Shown: positions 16,870 through 25,224 of the stretch, piece by piece
Layout of the letters: every line of letters begins with the position of its first letter
Position numbering within the stretch: position 1 is the stretch's first letter
From: Thalassobaculum litoreum DSM 18839
GTDB lineage: Bacteria; Pseudomonadota; Alphaproteobacteria; Thalassobaculales; Thalassobaculaceae
Direction of reading: 5' to 3'
NCBI RefSeq assembly: GCF_900102465.1
Contig: NZ_FNBW01000001.1
Coordinates: forward strand, 557 to 64,556
Length of the DNA stretch: 64,000 nucleotides
Program-made: the position numbers and the translations under genes
The notes under the pieces: model-generated
Told to the model about the DNA's origin: nothing
The model's input: only the letters and a program-made list of their open reading frames with translations
Database searches by the model: none

Positions 16870-18873
16870 TTAGACGGAAAGGCTTATCGCTCCCCTCGGA
16901 TGGGCCTGGCAGGCCAGCGCATACCCGTCCGAAAGCGCCGCTTCCGGCGTCTGCGCGTAACCGATTTCTCCCGACAGCACCCGCACCGCGCAGGTACCGC
17001 ACCGGCCCGAGCGGCACGAGAAGTCGATCGGCACGCCCGAGGCCTCGGCGAGGTCGAGCAGGCTGCCCGCCGCGGGGGTCCATTCGACGGTCTTGCCGCT
17101 CTCCGCGAAGGTGACCTCCGCCGGCATCGCATCGACCAGGGCCGGCACCTCGCCCGGCAGCGAGGATGGGCCGAAGAACTCGTAATGGATCCGCTCGGCC
17201 GCGACGTTCAACCCGCGCAGGCCCGCATGCAGGTCGGCGACGAAACCGCCCGGCCCGCAGAGATAGAAGTCGTAATCCCCGAACGGCAGCAGGCCCCGCA
17301 GCAGGTCCAGGTCCACCCGCCCGGTGCTGGCATAGTTCTCTCCCAGCACGTCCTGGGATCGCGGCCGGCTGAAGCGGATGTGCAGGTTCACCCCCGGCGC
17401 GTATAGCGCGAGCTGGCGGAGATGATCGGCAAACGCCTGTTCGGATCCGTCGCGCGCGCCGTGGATGAAATACACCTCGCGCGGGCTGCGGCTGCGCAGG
17501 CCGTCGCGCACCAGCTCGTTGAGCATCGCGATCATCGGCGTGATCCCGACCCCGGCGGAGAGCAGCACCACCGGTCGCCGGGACTCCGGATCGAGCACGA
17601 ACTCGCCCCGCGGCGCCATGGCCTCCACCGTGTCGCCGGGCGCCAGCCGATCATGCAGGAAGCCGGACGCGGCGCCGCCCGCCTCGCGCTTCACGCTGAT
17701 CCGCAGATGCCCGGGATGGGCGGCGTCCGACAGCGTGTAGGTGCGCAGCAGCGGCCGGTCGCCGCCGGGGAGGGTCAGCCGCAGGGGCAGGTACTGGCCG
17801 GCCCGGTGCGGGGCGATGCCGCCGCCATCGGCCGGGGTCAGGTAGATCGAGCGGATCGTCGCGCTCTCCGCCTCGACCCGAGCGACGGTGAAGGGCCGCC
17901 AGGTGTCGCGCTCGGCCAGGGCCGCCCGGGTCTGCGCCGCCTCATCCCAGGTGCCGGTGGCGACCAGGACGGGCGAGGCCTCCTGCGGCGCGAACCTTAC
18001 CGGCAGCACGCCCCGGCGCAGCACGACCGCGCTCGGCGTGAACCGCACCAGCCGTTCCGCCCCGCGGAACGCCGCCAGCTCCGGGCCGTCCCAGATCGTC
18101 TCCGCCGTGCCGGCGAGCTGCAGCAGGTCGCCGCTCTCGAAATCGGCGAACAGCAGGCCGGCGCGGGGATCCACCGCCAGGTTGCCGAGCGTGTTGAAGA
18201 AGTTGTTGCCGGAGAAGTCGGGCCACAGCACCGCGCCGTCCTCGGTCACCGTCACGAAGCCCGGCCGCCCGCCCCGGTGGGAGACGTCCACGCCCTGGGG
18301 TGCGTTGGTGGCGATGAAGAACGTATCGGCGCCGGCGATCCGCGCCCGCGCCTCATCGCCGATCCGGTCGGCGACCTCGGCGGCGGGGCGGCCGGCGACC
18401 GCCGCCGGCTCGCGGCTGCGGGTATGGATGTATTGCGGGCAGTTGCCGAAGCTTTCGGTCACCTCCAGGGTGAAGCCGGCCGCGTCCAGGGCGGCAATCC
18501 TGCCGTTGGCCCGGTTGCGCCGCCGGTTCTGCGGCATCAGCCCGAGCAGGCCCAGGGGCGCGCCCGCCCGCAGTCCCGGGAGCACCGGATCGTCCGCCTC
18601 CGGCAGCAGGGCGACGGTCAGCGAGGTGCGGGTGGGCGAGGCGATAAAGCCCGGGTCGCCCGCCAGCACCGTCGCCCAGGGCTGGCCCGCGGGGTCGACG
18701 GCACCCACGAACAGCAGATCCAGATCGGCGAAGAACCGGCGGTGCTGGTCCGGCAGGAAGCGCCGGATGTTGAAGGCGCCGACCGGGGCTATCTGCTCGC
18801 GCACCCCGGCGCGCTCCTGCACCGCGAGTTCGCCTGGATGGAACGGGGTCGGATCGGGCGACGGGCTGGACAT
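16870..18873 (-). CDS. Hybrid PNPOx-like / ferredoxin reductase / [2Fe-2S] oxidoreductase
   Basis: 667 residues. Residues about 40-200 resemble a pyridoxamine-phosphate-oxidase-like flavin domain. About 325-430 is a ferredoxin-reductase FAD domain (RTYTLSD) and 435-560 an NAD(P) domain (LLSAGVGITPMIAML). Residues 590-667 are a plant-type ferredoxin whose [2Fe-2S] ligands are C620, C625, C628 and C655 (CRSGRCGTC...ALAC). Electrons would pass from NAD(P)H via FAD to the cluster and perhaps to the N-terminal domain. The substrate is unknown. It starts 32 bp after the glutathione transferase stop, so the two share the TetR-type operator upstream; a detoxification role is likely. Confidence 0.9.
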   Translation of the reverse strand: MSSPSPDPTPFHPGELAVQERAGVREQIAPVGAFNIRRFLPDQHRRFFADLDLLFVGAVDPAGQPWATVLAGDPGFIASPTRTSLTVALLPEADDPVLPGLRAGAPLGLLGLMPQNRRRNRANGRIAALDAAGFTLEVTESFGNCPQYIHTRSREPAAVAGRPAAEVADRIGDEARARIAGADTFFIATNAPQGVDVSHRGGRPGFVTVTEDGAVLWPDFSGNNFFNTLGNLAVDPRAGLLFADFESGDLLQLAGTAETIWDGPELAAFRGAERLVRFTPSAVVLRRGVLPVRFAPQEASPVLVATGTWDEAAQTRAALAERDTWRPFTVARVEAESATIRSIYLTPADGGGIAPHRAGQYLPLRLTLPGGDRPLLRTYTLSDAAHPGHLRISVKREAGGAASGFLHDRLAPGDTVEAMAPRGEFVLDPESRRPVVLLSAGVGITPMIAMLNELVRDGLRSRSPREVYFIHGARDGSEQAFADHLRQLALYAPGVNLHIRFSRPRSQDVLGENYASTGRVDLDLLRGLLPFGDYDFYLCGPGGFVADLHAGLRGLNVAAERIHYEFFGPSSLPGEVPALVDAMPAEVTFAESGKTVEWTPAAGSLLDLAEASGVPIDFSCRSGRCGTCAVRVLSGEIGYAQTPEAALSDGYALACQAHPRGAISLSV

Positions 18874-18905
18874 GGCGTGCTCCTGACGCAGCCGGGGAGA
18901 TCGGG

Positions 18906-19526
18906 TCAGCCGAGGATGTCGGCCGCGGCGGGGAACGGGACGAAGCGGGGATGCGCCTCCAGCCGTGCCAGCCAGCGTCGCACATGGGCATAGGGGGAAA
19001 GGTCGATATCGCCCTCCGGCGCATGGGCGACATAGCTGTAGATCGCCACGTCGGCGAAGGTCAGCCGTCCGGCCGCCAGATAGTCGCGGTCGGCGAGATG
19101 GGTGTCGAGCAGGGACAGAATCTGCGTCGCGATCGCCGCGGCCGCCGCGTGGTCGATCGGGGCGCCGAACACCCGCGCCAGCCGGGCCGCGCCGGGGCCG
19201 TATTTGATCTCGCCGGCGGCGACCGAGAACCAGCGCTGCACCCCGGCCGCCTCCACCGGATCGCGGGGCATCAGCGTGCCGTCGTCATACTTGGCGCCGA
19301 GATAGGCCAGGATGGCGTTGCTGTCGGCGATCACCGTGCCGGCGTCGTCGATGACCGGCACCTGGCCGAACGGGTTCAGGGCGAGGAACTCCGGTTTCCT
19401 GTGGGCGCCGGCCCGCATGTCCACCGGCATCGTCTCATAGGGCAGCCCGAGGAGGGACAGGGCGAGCTCGATGCGGTGGCAATGGCCTGACAGGGGGGTG
19501 CCGTACAGCTTGATCGTGGTGGACAC
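18906..19526 (-). CDS. Glutathione S-transferase family protein
   Basis: 206 residues with a GTG start preceded by AGGAG. The N-terminal thioredoxin-like domain has LYGTPLSGHCHRIEL and NPFGQVPVIDDAG with the cis-Pro glutathione site, then ADSNAILAYL; the C-terminal domain is all-helical (LTFADVAIYSYVAHAPEG). It likely conjugates glutathione to an electrophile or reduces it. It is the first gene of an operon with the hybrid oxidoreductase, 24 bp downstream of an operator-like site that is also found before the TetR gene. Confidence 0.92.
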   Translation of the reverse strand: MSTTIKLYGTPLSGHCHRIELALSLLGLPYETMPVDMRAGAHRKPEFLALNPFGQVPVIDDAGTVIADSNAILAYLGAKYDDGTLMPRDPVEAAGVQRWFSVAAGEIKYGPGAARLARVFGAPIDHAAAAAIATQILSLLDTHLADRDYLAAGRLTFADVAIYSYVAHAPEGDIDLSPYAHVRRWLARLEAHPRFVPFPAAADILG

Positions 19527-19549
19527 GGGATGCTCCTGAGAAGGAATAA

Positions 19550-19563
19550 ACCGAACGATCGGT
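19550..19563. promoter_or_regulatory. Predicted TetR operator before the gst operon
   Basis: accgaacgatcggt has perfect 5-nt arms (accga/tcggt) around acga. The 12-mer accgaacgatcg recurs at 20234-20245 before the TetR gene. It lies 24 bp upstream of the GST start codon. Confidence 0.7.
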
Positions 19564-19659
19564 ACATATTTTGCCTGCGCCGAAGATCAAGGGGTGTGGG
19601 CCGAATTATCTTTTTGGTTGGGGTGTGCGGCGGGCGCCGACAAGCCGGGTTTCGGGCGG

Positions 19660-20217
19660 CTACCCGATCAGCGTCTTCTCCAGCCCGTCCAGCACACGGC
19701 GGAAGGGGGTGGTGTCTCCCAGACCGCGGGAGACCACGAGGCCGCCATGGATGGCGATCATCGCATCCTCCGCCCGGCGGGTGGCATCGTCGGGCGGATG
19801 GCCGGCCTCCCGGGCGATCCCGGCAAGGGCCGAGCGCAGGTTGGCCAGACGCTGCGACACCCGCGGGCCGAACACCTCGCGCGCATCGCCGATGGCGAAC
19901 AGCTCCAGCAGACAGGAGCGCCGGCCGCCCAGATAGAACCGGTCGAGCGCCGCCACCACGGCGCGGACCTTCTCCTGCGGCGAGGCGGCGCTTTCCAGAA
20001 TCGGGACCACTTCGTCGCCCATCCACCGTTCCGCGCTGTCGAGGACGGCCAGGGCCATGTCTTCCTTCCCGTTGGGAAAGTAGTGATAGAGGCTGGAGCG
20101 GCCGAGCCCGGTGGCGTCGGACAGAAGCTTCAGGCTGGCGCCGCCGTAGCCGTGACGGCGGAACACGTCGCCCAATCGGTCGACGATCTCTTCGCGCGGG
20201 GCAGCCGGACGCGGCAT
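19660..20217 (-). CDS. TetR-family transcriptional repressor
   Basis: 185 residues. The N-terminal helix-turn-helix runs from about 9 to 57 (VDRLGDVFRRHGYGGASLKL, GLGRSSLYHYFPNGKEDMA). The C-terminal ligand domain, with RRSCLLELFAIGD near 100-112, resembles the LmrA/YxaF subgroup. It is encoded upstream of the GST/oxidoreductase operon on the same strand. Identical operator-like motifs precede both units, so it probably represses itself and the detoxification genes until an unknown electrophilic ligand binds. Confidence 0.92.
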   Translation of the reverse strand: MPRPAAPREEIVDRLGDVFRRHGYGGASLKLLSDATGLGRSSLYHYFPNGKEDMALAVLDSAERWMGDEVVPILESAASPQEKVRAVVAALDRFYLGGRRSCLLELFAIGDAREVFGPRVSQRLANLRSALAGIAREAGHPPDDATRRAEDAMIAIHGGLVVSRGLGDTTPFRRVLDGLEKTLIG

Positions 20218-20230
20218 GGTGGGCTCCTTC

Positions 20231-20250
20231 TATACCGAACGATCGATATA
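20231..20250. promoter_or_regulatory. Predicted TetR operator before the tetR-family gene
   Basis: tataccgaacgatcgatata is an imperfect palindrome (7 of 8 arm positions pair) and carries the 12-mer accgaacgatcg shared with 19550-19561. It lies 14 bp upstream of the TetR start codon. Confidence 0.7.
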
Positions 20251-20306
20251 GAGGCGGCCTGGCCGCGCGCAACCGGTTTCGCGCACCGGGGACTGTGGGG
20301 CGGACC

Positions 20307-21338
20307 TCAGGCGATGGCTGCGTAGAGGTAGCCGGCGGCGAGCGATCCGCCCACTCCCAGCGCGAGATACAGAACAAAAGGCCGGATCCGGAGCACGGGC
20401 ACGATCGCCAGGGCGCCCCAGATACTGACCACGCCGCCGGAGACCAGAAATGCGAGAGCCGCACCCGGGGCCATGCCATGGTCCATCAGGCTCCGGGTCA
20501 GCGGCAGGGCGGCATAGCCGTCGATATAGGCCGGCGCTCCGACGAAGACCGCCAGTGGGATCGCCCAGGGGCTGTCGGTGCCGAGCAGGTCCGCGAACGT
20601 TTCGGGCGCCAGAAATCGCTGCAGCAGGTATTCAGCGGCAAAGGCGGGTGTGAGGCAGATCAGGATCAGCCGGGTCATCGACCGGACCTCCCGCAGGAAC
20701 CGCTCCCGACGGGCAGGCACCTGCCAGAACCGCCAGACCACCGCACCGGTCCTGTCCGTCCCAGCGATCCGTGCGTCGCAGTCCGACGGATAAGAGAGCG
20801 TCGCGCGCAGCGGCTTGGCGATCCAGGGCTGCCGCGCCAGGACGGCCACCACGCCGCCGCCGCCGAGTCCGATGAGGAAGGCGGCCAGGGTCTTGGCAAC
20901 CGCCAATTCAACGCCGAGGACGGCGACGGTGGCCGCGACCATCGCCGGATCTGTGACCGGCGAGGACAGCCAGAATGCCATCACCGGCGCCAGCGGAACG
21001 CCGGCGGCCAGCAGCCCGGTCATCAAGGGTAGAACGGTCACGCCGCAGACGGGCGTCACCGTGCCGAGGGCTGCGGCCGTCAGCACGGCCACGCCGACAT
21101 TCCCTTTCAGGCTCCCCGACAGCCGCGCGCCGGCACCGCTGGCAAGGATCGCGGCCGACAGGAGCAGGCCAGGGATCACCAGCGGGGCGACCGCAACGAA
21201 GCTCGACAGAACGAAATTCAGCGTGCCCAAAGCGAGCTCCGGGCGGAGCAGACCGATAAGACCGACGGCTGTCCCGGCGATGGCGATCCAGAGCGGTTTC
21301 CAGCCGCGCTGCCTGATCGGCTTCTGTGCCGTCGTCAC
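20307..21338 (-). CDS. DUF318/YraQ-ArsP-type permease
   Basis: 343 residues with about eight to ten hydrophobic helices. The conserved signature of the family is visible as TPVCGVTVLP (about 95-104) in one half and SSPVTDPAM in the next helix. The middle cytoplasmic loop (about 180-215) is hydrophilic. Related proteins include the methylarsenite exporter ArsP and many uncharacterised permeases; the cysteine in the TPVCG motif is compatible with soft-metal or organo-arsenical handling, but no ars genes are nearby. It is divergent from a LysR gene that may control it. Confidence 0.8.
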   Translation of the reverse strand: MTTAQKPIRQRGWKPLWIAIAGTAVGLIGLLRPELALGTLNFVLSSFVAVAPLVIPGLLLSAAILASGAGARLSGSLKGNVGVAVLTAAALGTVTPVCGVTVLPLMTGLLAAGVPLAPVMAFWLSSPVTDPAMVAATVAVLGVELAVAKTLAAFLIGLGGGGVVAVLARQPWIAKPLRATLSYPSDCDARIAGTDRTGAVVWRFWQVPARRERFLREVRSMTRLILICLTPAFAAEYLLQRFLAPETFADLLGTDSPWAIPLAVFVGAPAYIDGYAALPLTRSLMDHGMAPGAALAFLVSGGVVSIWGALAIVPVLRIRPFVLYLALGVGGSLAAGYLYAAIA

Positions 21339-21397
21339 GGTTCTTCACTCCTGCGAGCACCTCGTTGCCTGAAGTGTGGAGACTGCTAGGGTATTTG

Positions 21398-21422
21398 TGA
21401 AACGAGTAGCATGGATGTTTCA
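21398..21422. promoter_or_regulatory. Palindrome in the permease/LysR intergenic region
   Basis: TGAAAC-N13-GTTTCA directly before the preferred LysR start codon (21424). LysR regulators commonly bind interrupted dyads in such divergent regions and repress themselves, so this is a candidate autoregulatory site. Confidence 0.4.
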
Positions 21423-21423
21423 T

Positions 21424-22305
21424 ATGAGTTTGATAAATAGATTTGTCCCACCGTTGGACAGCGATCTGCTGCGGACGTTCCGTGCGGTGGCCGCGTCGGG
21501 CAGCGTCACCGACGGGGCAAAGCGGGTGCTGCGATCGCAATCGGCGGTCAGCCTGCAGATCAAACGTCTGGAAGCGATCTTAGGTCGGCGTCTCTTCGAG
21601 CGGCGTGGACGCGGCGTCACGCTGACTGCCTACGGCGCGACCCTGCTGCCGATAGCCGATCGGGTGGTGGGTCTGCTCGACGAGGCGGTTGCCGAGGCCC
21701 GGGCCGGGGATCTGCTCGGGACGCTGCGTCTCGGCGTTCCGGAAGAGGTTGGGGAGTCGGCGCTCTCCACCGTGGTTGCCCGGCTGGTCCGCGAACATCC
21801 CAGGGTAGACCTTGCCGTGCGCTGCGGGCTCAGCTCCGGCTTTCCCGGCGCGATCGCAACCGGCGATCTGGATGCCGCTGTCTGCGACGTGGAGAAAGGG
21901 GAGGTGGATTGGCCAGTGCTCGCGACGGTGGAGCGGGTATGGGTTGCCGCTTCGGCGCAACGCCTGGAGGAATACGACCCGCTGCCGGTGGCGTTGTTCG
22001 ACCGCGAGTGCGCCTGGCGGGCTCTGGCGGTGGAGGCTCTGGAGCGAGACGGAAGACCCTACCGCGTGGTGTATACGAGCGAGTCCGTTGCAGGAGTGCG
22101 GGCGGCTGTGCGCTCGGGGCTGGCCGTCGCGCTGATGGGAACGCTGGAAGGGGAGGAGATGGGAGGAGTCGAGCGTATCCGAGGGCTGCCGGCCGTGCCG
22201 CCGTCGCACCTGGTGCTGATGCACCGGCCGGGGCTGGATCCCGAGATCGCCTCCGCCGTCGAGACTGCGATGCGCTCGGCCCTGGAGACCGAGATCCGCC
22301 AGTGA
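21424..22305 (+). CDS. LysR-family transcriptional regulator
   Basis: 293 residues from the ATG at 21424; in-frame starts at 21415 (ATG) and 21376 (GTG) are possible but would cover the palindrome at 21398-21422. The winged helix-turn-helix is at the N-terminus (LLRTFRAVAASGSVTDGAKR, SQSAVSLQIKRLE, GRRLFER). The effector domain follows with the typical start LRLGVPEE. It is divergent from the DUF318 permease and its stop overlaps the start of the FAD oxidoreductase downstream, so either neighbour could be its target. Confidence 0.9.
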   Translation: MSLINRFVPPLDSDLLRTFRAVAASGSVTDGAKRVLRSQSAVSLQIKRLEAILGRRLFERRGRGVTLTAYGATLLPIADRVVGLLDEAVAEARAGDLLGTLRLGVPEEVGESALSTVVARLVREHPRVDLAVRCGLSSGFPGAIATGDLDAAVCDVEKGEVDWPVLATVERVWVAASAQRLEEYDPLPVALFDRECAWRALAVEALERDGRPYRVVYTSESVAGVRAAVRSGLAVALMGTLEGEEMGGVERIRGLPAVPPSHLVLMHRPGLDPEIASAVETAMRSALETEIRQ

Positions 22306-22331
22306 GCAGTCCTAGGGTGAGCAGTCCTAGG
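22302..22331 (+). repeat. Perfect 15-bp tandem duplication spanning a start codon
   Basis: gtgagcagtcctagg occurs twice head to tail (22302-22316, 22317-22331). Each copy begins with an in-frame GTG, so the duplication repeats the start codon and five codons of the oxidoreductase; the first copy also carries the LysR stop codon. Confidence 0.9.
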
Positions 22332-23393
22332 ATAGCGGTCGTCGGTGCCGGAATCGTCGGCGCGTCCATGGCCTATCACCTGGCGCTGCGCGGGGCGCGC
22401 GTCACCCTGGTGGACGTGGCGGAGCCGGGCTCCGGTGTCACGGCAAGGGCGTTCTCCTGGATCAACATCGCCCACACCGACCCGCATGCCTATCAGGACC
22501 TGCGGCAGGCGGCGATCGGCGATTGGCACCGGCTGGAGGCCGAACTCGACGGTGCGGTGACGGTGAACTGGACCGGCGCACTGAGCTGGGACGAGGACCT
22601 GGGCGAGACCGAACGTCTCGTCGCCCACCATGCCGCCGCCGGATACGATGTGCGCCTGGTCACCGGCTCGGAGATCTCGGACCTGGAGCCGGGCCTGATC
22701 GCGCCGCCCCGGATAGCGGCCCATGCGCCGGGGGAGGGCAGCGTGGATCCGGTGGTCGCGACCCGGGCGCTCTGCGCCGCCGCGCGGGAGGCGGGGGCGG
22801 TGCTGCGGTTCGGGGAGCGTGTCGCCGGGCTGATGGAGGCCGGCGGCAGGGTGACCGGCCTCGCGCTGGAGGACGGGGAGATCGCCGCCGACATCGTGGT
22901 CATGGCCGCCGGGGTCGGATCGGCCGACCTGGTGCGGGGCGTGGGCCTCGATTTGCCGCTGCGGGTCTCGCCGGCGACCCTGGTGCGGATGCGCACCGCC
23001 GGGCGTCTGGTTCGGGGCATCGTCTGCTCGCCGGGTTTCGAGATCCGCCAGGCCGGCGACACGCTGATGCTGTCTGCCGCCGGCTATATCGACGAGACGC
23101 CGGAGAACGGCCCGATGGCGATCGGCCGTCGCGTCATGGAGGCGGTGCGGTCCGGTGTGCGGGGCGCGCAGGACATCGCGCTGATCGACGCCGTTCCCGG
23201 CTGGCGACCGATGCCGCGGGACGGCGCGCCCCTCGTCGGTTTCATGCCGGGCATCGGCGGGCTGTATCTGGCGGTGATGCACGCCGGCATCATCCTGGCT
23301 CCGGTAATCGGCCGGCTGGCGGCGGCGGAGATCCTGGACGGTCGTTCCGAGGACGCATTGCAGCCGTGCCGGCCTGAACGATTTGATCTCTAA
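22302..23393 (+). CDS. FAD-dependent amino-acid oxidase/dehydrogenase (DAO, DadA-like)
   Basis: 363 residues if the first GTG (22302) is used, 358 with the second (22317). The dinucleotide-binding motif VVGAGIVGASMAYHLALRG is at the N-terminus, followed by the second FAD motif near VMAAGVGS and a C-terminal segment with GWRPMPRDGAPLVG and HAGIILAP typical of DadA and glycine-oxidase-like enzymes. It should oxidise an amine or D-amino acid using FAD. GTGA overlap with the LysR stop suggests coupling to the regulator. The wider frame reaching back to about 21909 is a shadow of the LysR gene. Confidence 0.88.
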   Translation: MSSPRVSSPRIAVVGAGIVGASMAYHLALRGARVTLVDVAEPGSGVTARAFSWINIAHTDPHAYQDLRQAAIGDWHRLEAELDGAVTVNWTGALSWDEDLGETERLVAHHAAAGYDVRLVTGSEISDLEPGLIAPPRIAAHAPGEGSVDPVVATRALCAAAREAGAVLRFGERVAGLMEAGGRVTGLALEDGEIAADIVVMAAGVGSADLVRGVGLDLPLRVSPATLVRMRTAGRLVRGIVCSPGFEIRQAGDTLMLSAAGYIDETPENGPMAIGRRVMEAVRSGVRGAQDIALIDAVPGWRPMPRDGAPLVGFMPGIGGLYLAVMHAGIILAPVIGRLAAAEILDGRSEDALQPCRPERFDL

Positions 23394-23473
23394 GAGATTC
23401 GGTCTCTAGGCACACCCGCTGCGGCCTCGCCATACTCCCGGAAAACAAACCGAGAGTTCCTGGGAGGACAGTA

Positions 23474-25126
23474 ATGGCCGAGACGTATCGTGTGGGCGAC
23501 CTCGTCGCCGACTTTCTGCAGCGCATGGACGTGGAGACGGTGTTCGGCATCGTCTCTGTGCATAACATCCCCACGCTCGATGCCATCGGCCGCCGCAACG
23601 CCATCCGCTTCGTCACCGCCCGCAGCGAATACGGCGGCGGCCACATGGCCGATGCCTATGCAAGGGTGCATGGCGGGCTGGGCGTGCTGATCTCCAGCAC
23701 CGGGCCCGGCGCGGCGAACGCGGTGCCGGCGCTGGTCGAGGCCGGGTTCGCCTCCACCCCGCTGCTGCACATCACCGGCCAGACGCCGACCGCCATGCTC
23801 GACCGCGACATGGGGCCAGTGCATGACGTGCCGGGTCAGTCGGCGATGCTCGCCTCGGTCTGCAAGAGCGCCTACCGAATCCTGTCCCCCGGCCAAGCTC
23901 TCGGCATCCTGACCCGGGCGGTGGCCGATGCCCTGACCGCGCCGACCGGACCGGTCAGCGTGGAGATCCCGATCGACGTGCAGCGCGCCGAGATCCCCCG
24001 ACCGGCCGAGCTGGAGACCCTGACCCTGCCGCGCGCGGCCGCCGACCTGCCGGACGACGCCTCGTTGTCGGCGCTGGTGGACACGGTGAAAGCCGCCAAG
24101 CGACCGCTGCTCTGGGTCGGCAACGGGGCCAAGCACGCGACCGGCGCGGTGCAGGCGCTGGTGGATCTGGGCATCCCGGTGATCAGCAGCTGGAACGGCC
24201 GCGGGGCGGTGCCGGAGGACCATCCGCTGTCGCTCGCCGCCGGGGCCGGGCTGCCGGAGATCCAGGCGTTTCTCGACACCGTCGACCTGCTGATCGTCGC
24301 TGGCTCGCGGCTGCGCGGGCACGAGACACAGGATCAGTCGCTGGCATTGCCGGCCCGTCGGGTGCAGATCGACATCGACGGCAAGGCCCAGGGGCGGACC
24401 TACACGACAGACCTGTTCGTGCGCGGCGCGGCGGGGGCGACCCTGTCGGCCCTGGCCGGGCGGCTGGCGGGCGGCCTGTCCCTCGATCCCGCCCTGGCGG
24501 GAGATGTGGCGGCGGCACGCAAGGCGGCGAAGACCGCCTACAGCGCCTTTCTGGACGGCTATGCCGCCATGCCGGAGATCGTGCGCCGGGTGCTGCCGCG
24601 CGACGGGGTGTTCGTGCGCGACGTCACCCTGTCCCACACCACCTGGGGCCACAAGGCGTTCGAGGTCTACGGACCGCGCGATACGCTGTACCCGGTGGGG
24701 GCGGCGATCGGGCCGGGCCTGTCCATGGGCATCGGCGCGGCCCTCGGGGCGGGCGGGCGCAAGACGCTCTGCATCAGCGGCGACGGCGGCTTCGCGATGA
24801 ACCTGGGCGAGTTGTGGACCGCGGCGGACGAGCAGGCAGATGTGGTGTTCCTGGTGATGAACGACCACGGTTTCGGGGTGATCAAACACATCCAGGACAG
24901 CCTGTATGGCGGCCGTCACCATTTCGCCGACCCGACCCCGCCGGACTTCAAGCGCCTGGCCGACGGCAGCGGCATGCCCTACGCGGTGGTGCGGTCGATG
25001 GACGCGCTGGAGGCGGCGCTGAGCGAGGCGCTGGCCGTGCCGGGTCCGGCGCTGGTGGAAGTCGACATGGCCGCGATCGGCCCGTACCCGCGCTACTACA
25101 CGCCGCCGCCCTACGCGAAGGGGTGA
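23474..25126 (+). CDS. Thiamine-diphosphate-dependent enzyme, acetolactate-synthase-like
   Basis: 550 residues with GGGAGG before the ATG. Three TPP domains are visible: N-terminal pyrimidine domain (GVL..TGPGAAN; the Glu is in ARSEYGGGHMADAY), central domain (VPLL-type segment around PVISSWNGRGAVPEDH), and C-terminal pyrophosphate domain with the GDG...N metal motif (GDGGFAMNLGEL, then VMNDHGFG). Acetolactate synthase, glyoxylate carboligase, sulfoacetaldehyde acetyltransferase and benzoylformate decarboxylase share this layout. No regulatory subunit is adjacent, arguing against a biosynthetic IlvB role. The substrate remains open. Confidence 0.85.
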   Translation: MAETYRVGDLVADFLQRMDVETVFGIVSVHNIPTLDAIGRRNAIRFVTARSEYGGGHMADAYARVHGGLGVLISSTGPGAANAVPALVEAGFASTPLLHITGQTPTAMLDRDMGPVHDVPGQSAMLASVCKSAYRILSPGQALGILTRAVADALTAPTGPVSVEIPIDVQRAEIPRPAELETLTLPRAAADLPDDASLSALVDTVKAAKRPLLWVGNGAKHATGAVQALVDLGIPVISSWNGRGAVPEDHPLSLAAGAGLPEIQAFLDTVDLLIVAGSRLRGHETQDQSLALPARRVQIDIDGKAQGRTYTTDLFVRGAAGATLSALAGRLAGGLSLDPALAGDVAAARKAAKTAYSAFLDGYAAMPEIVRRVLPRDGVFVRDVTLSHTTWGHKAFEVYGPRDTLYPVGAAIGPGLSMGIGAALGAGGRKTLCISGDGGFAMNLGELWTAADEQADVVFLVMNDHGFGVIKHIQDSLYGGRHHFADPTPPDFKRLADGSGMPYAVVRSMDALEAALSEALAVPGPALVEVDMAAIGPYPRYYTPPPYAKG

Positions 25127-25156
25127 GGGCAGCAGCGCGCCCACCCTGACACTACT

Positions 25157-25196
25157 CCGTCATCCCGGCGGGCCCCGGGCGCTCCCGGGGTGACGG
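25157..25196. repeat. Short copy of gtcatcccgg palindrome
   Basis: Arms ccgtcatcccgg and ccggggtgacgg with a G-T pair, between convergent TPP-enzyme and lyase genes. It belongs to the same family as 11915, 14851 and 16748. Confidence 0.7.
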
Positions 25197-25224
25197 TCGT
25201 CATTGATTTTAAAGCGCCAGGATT

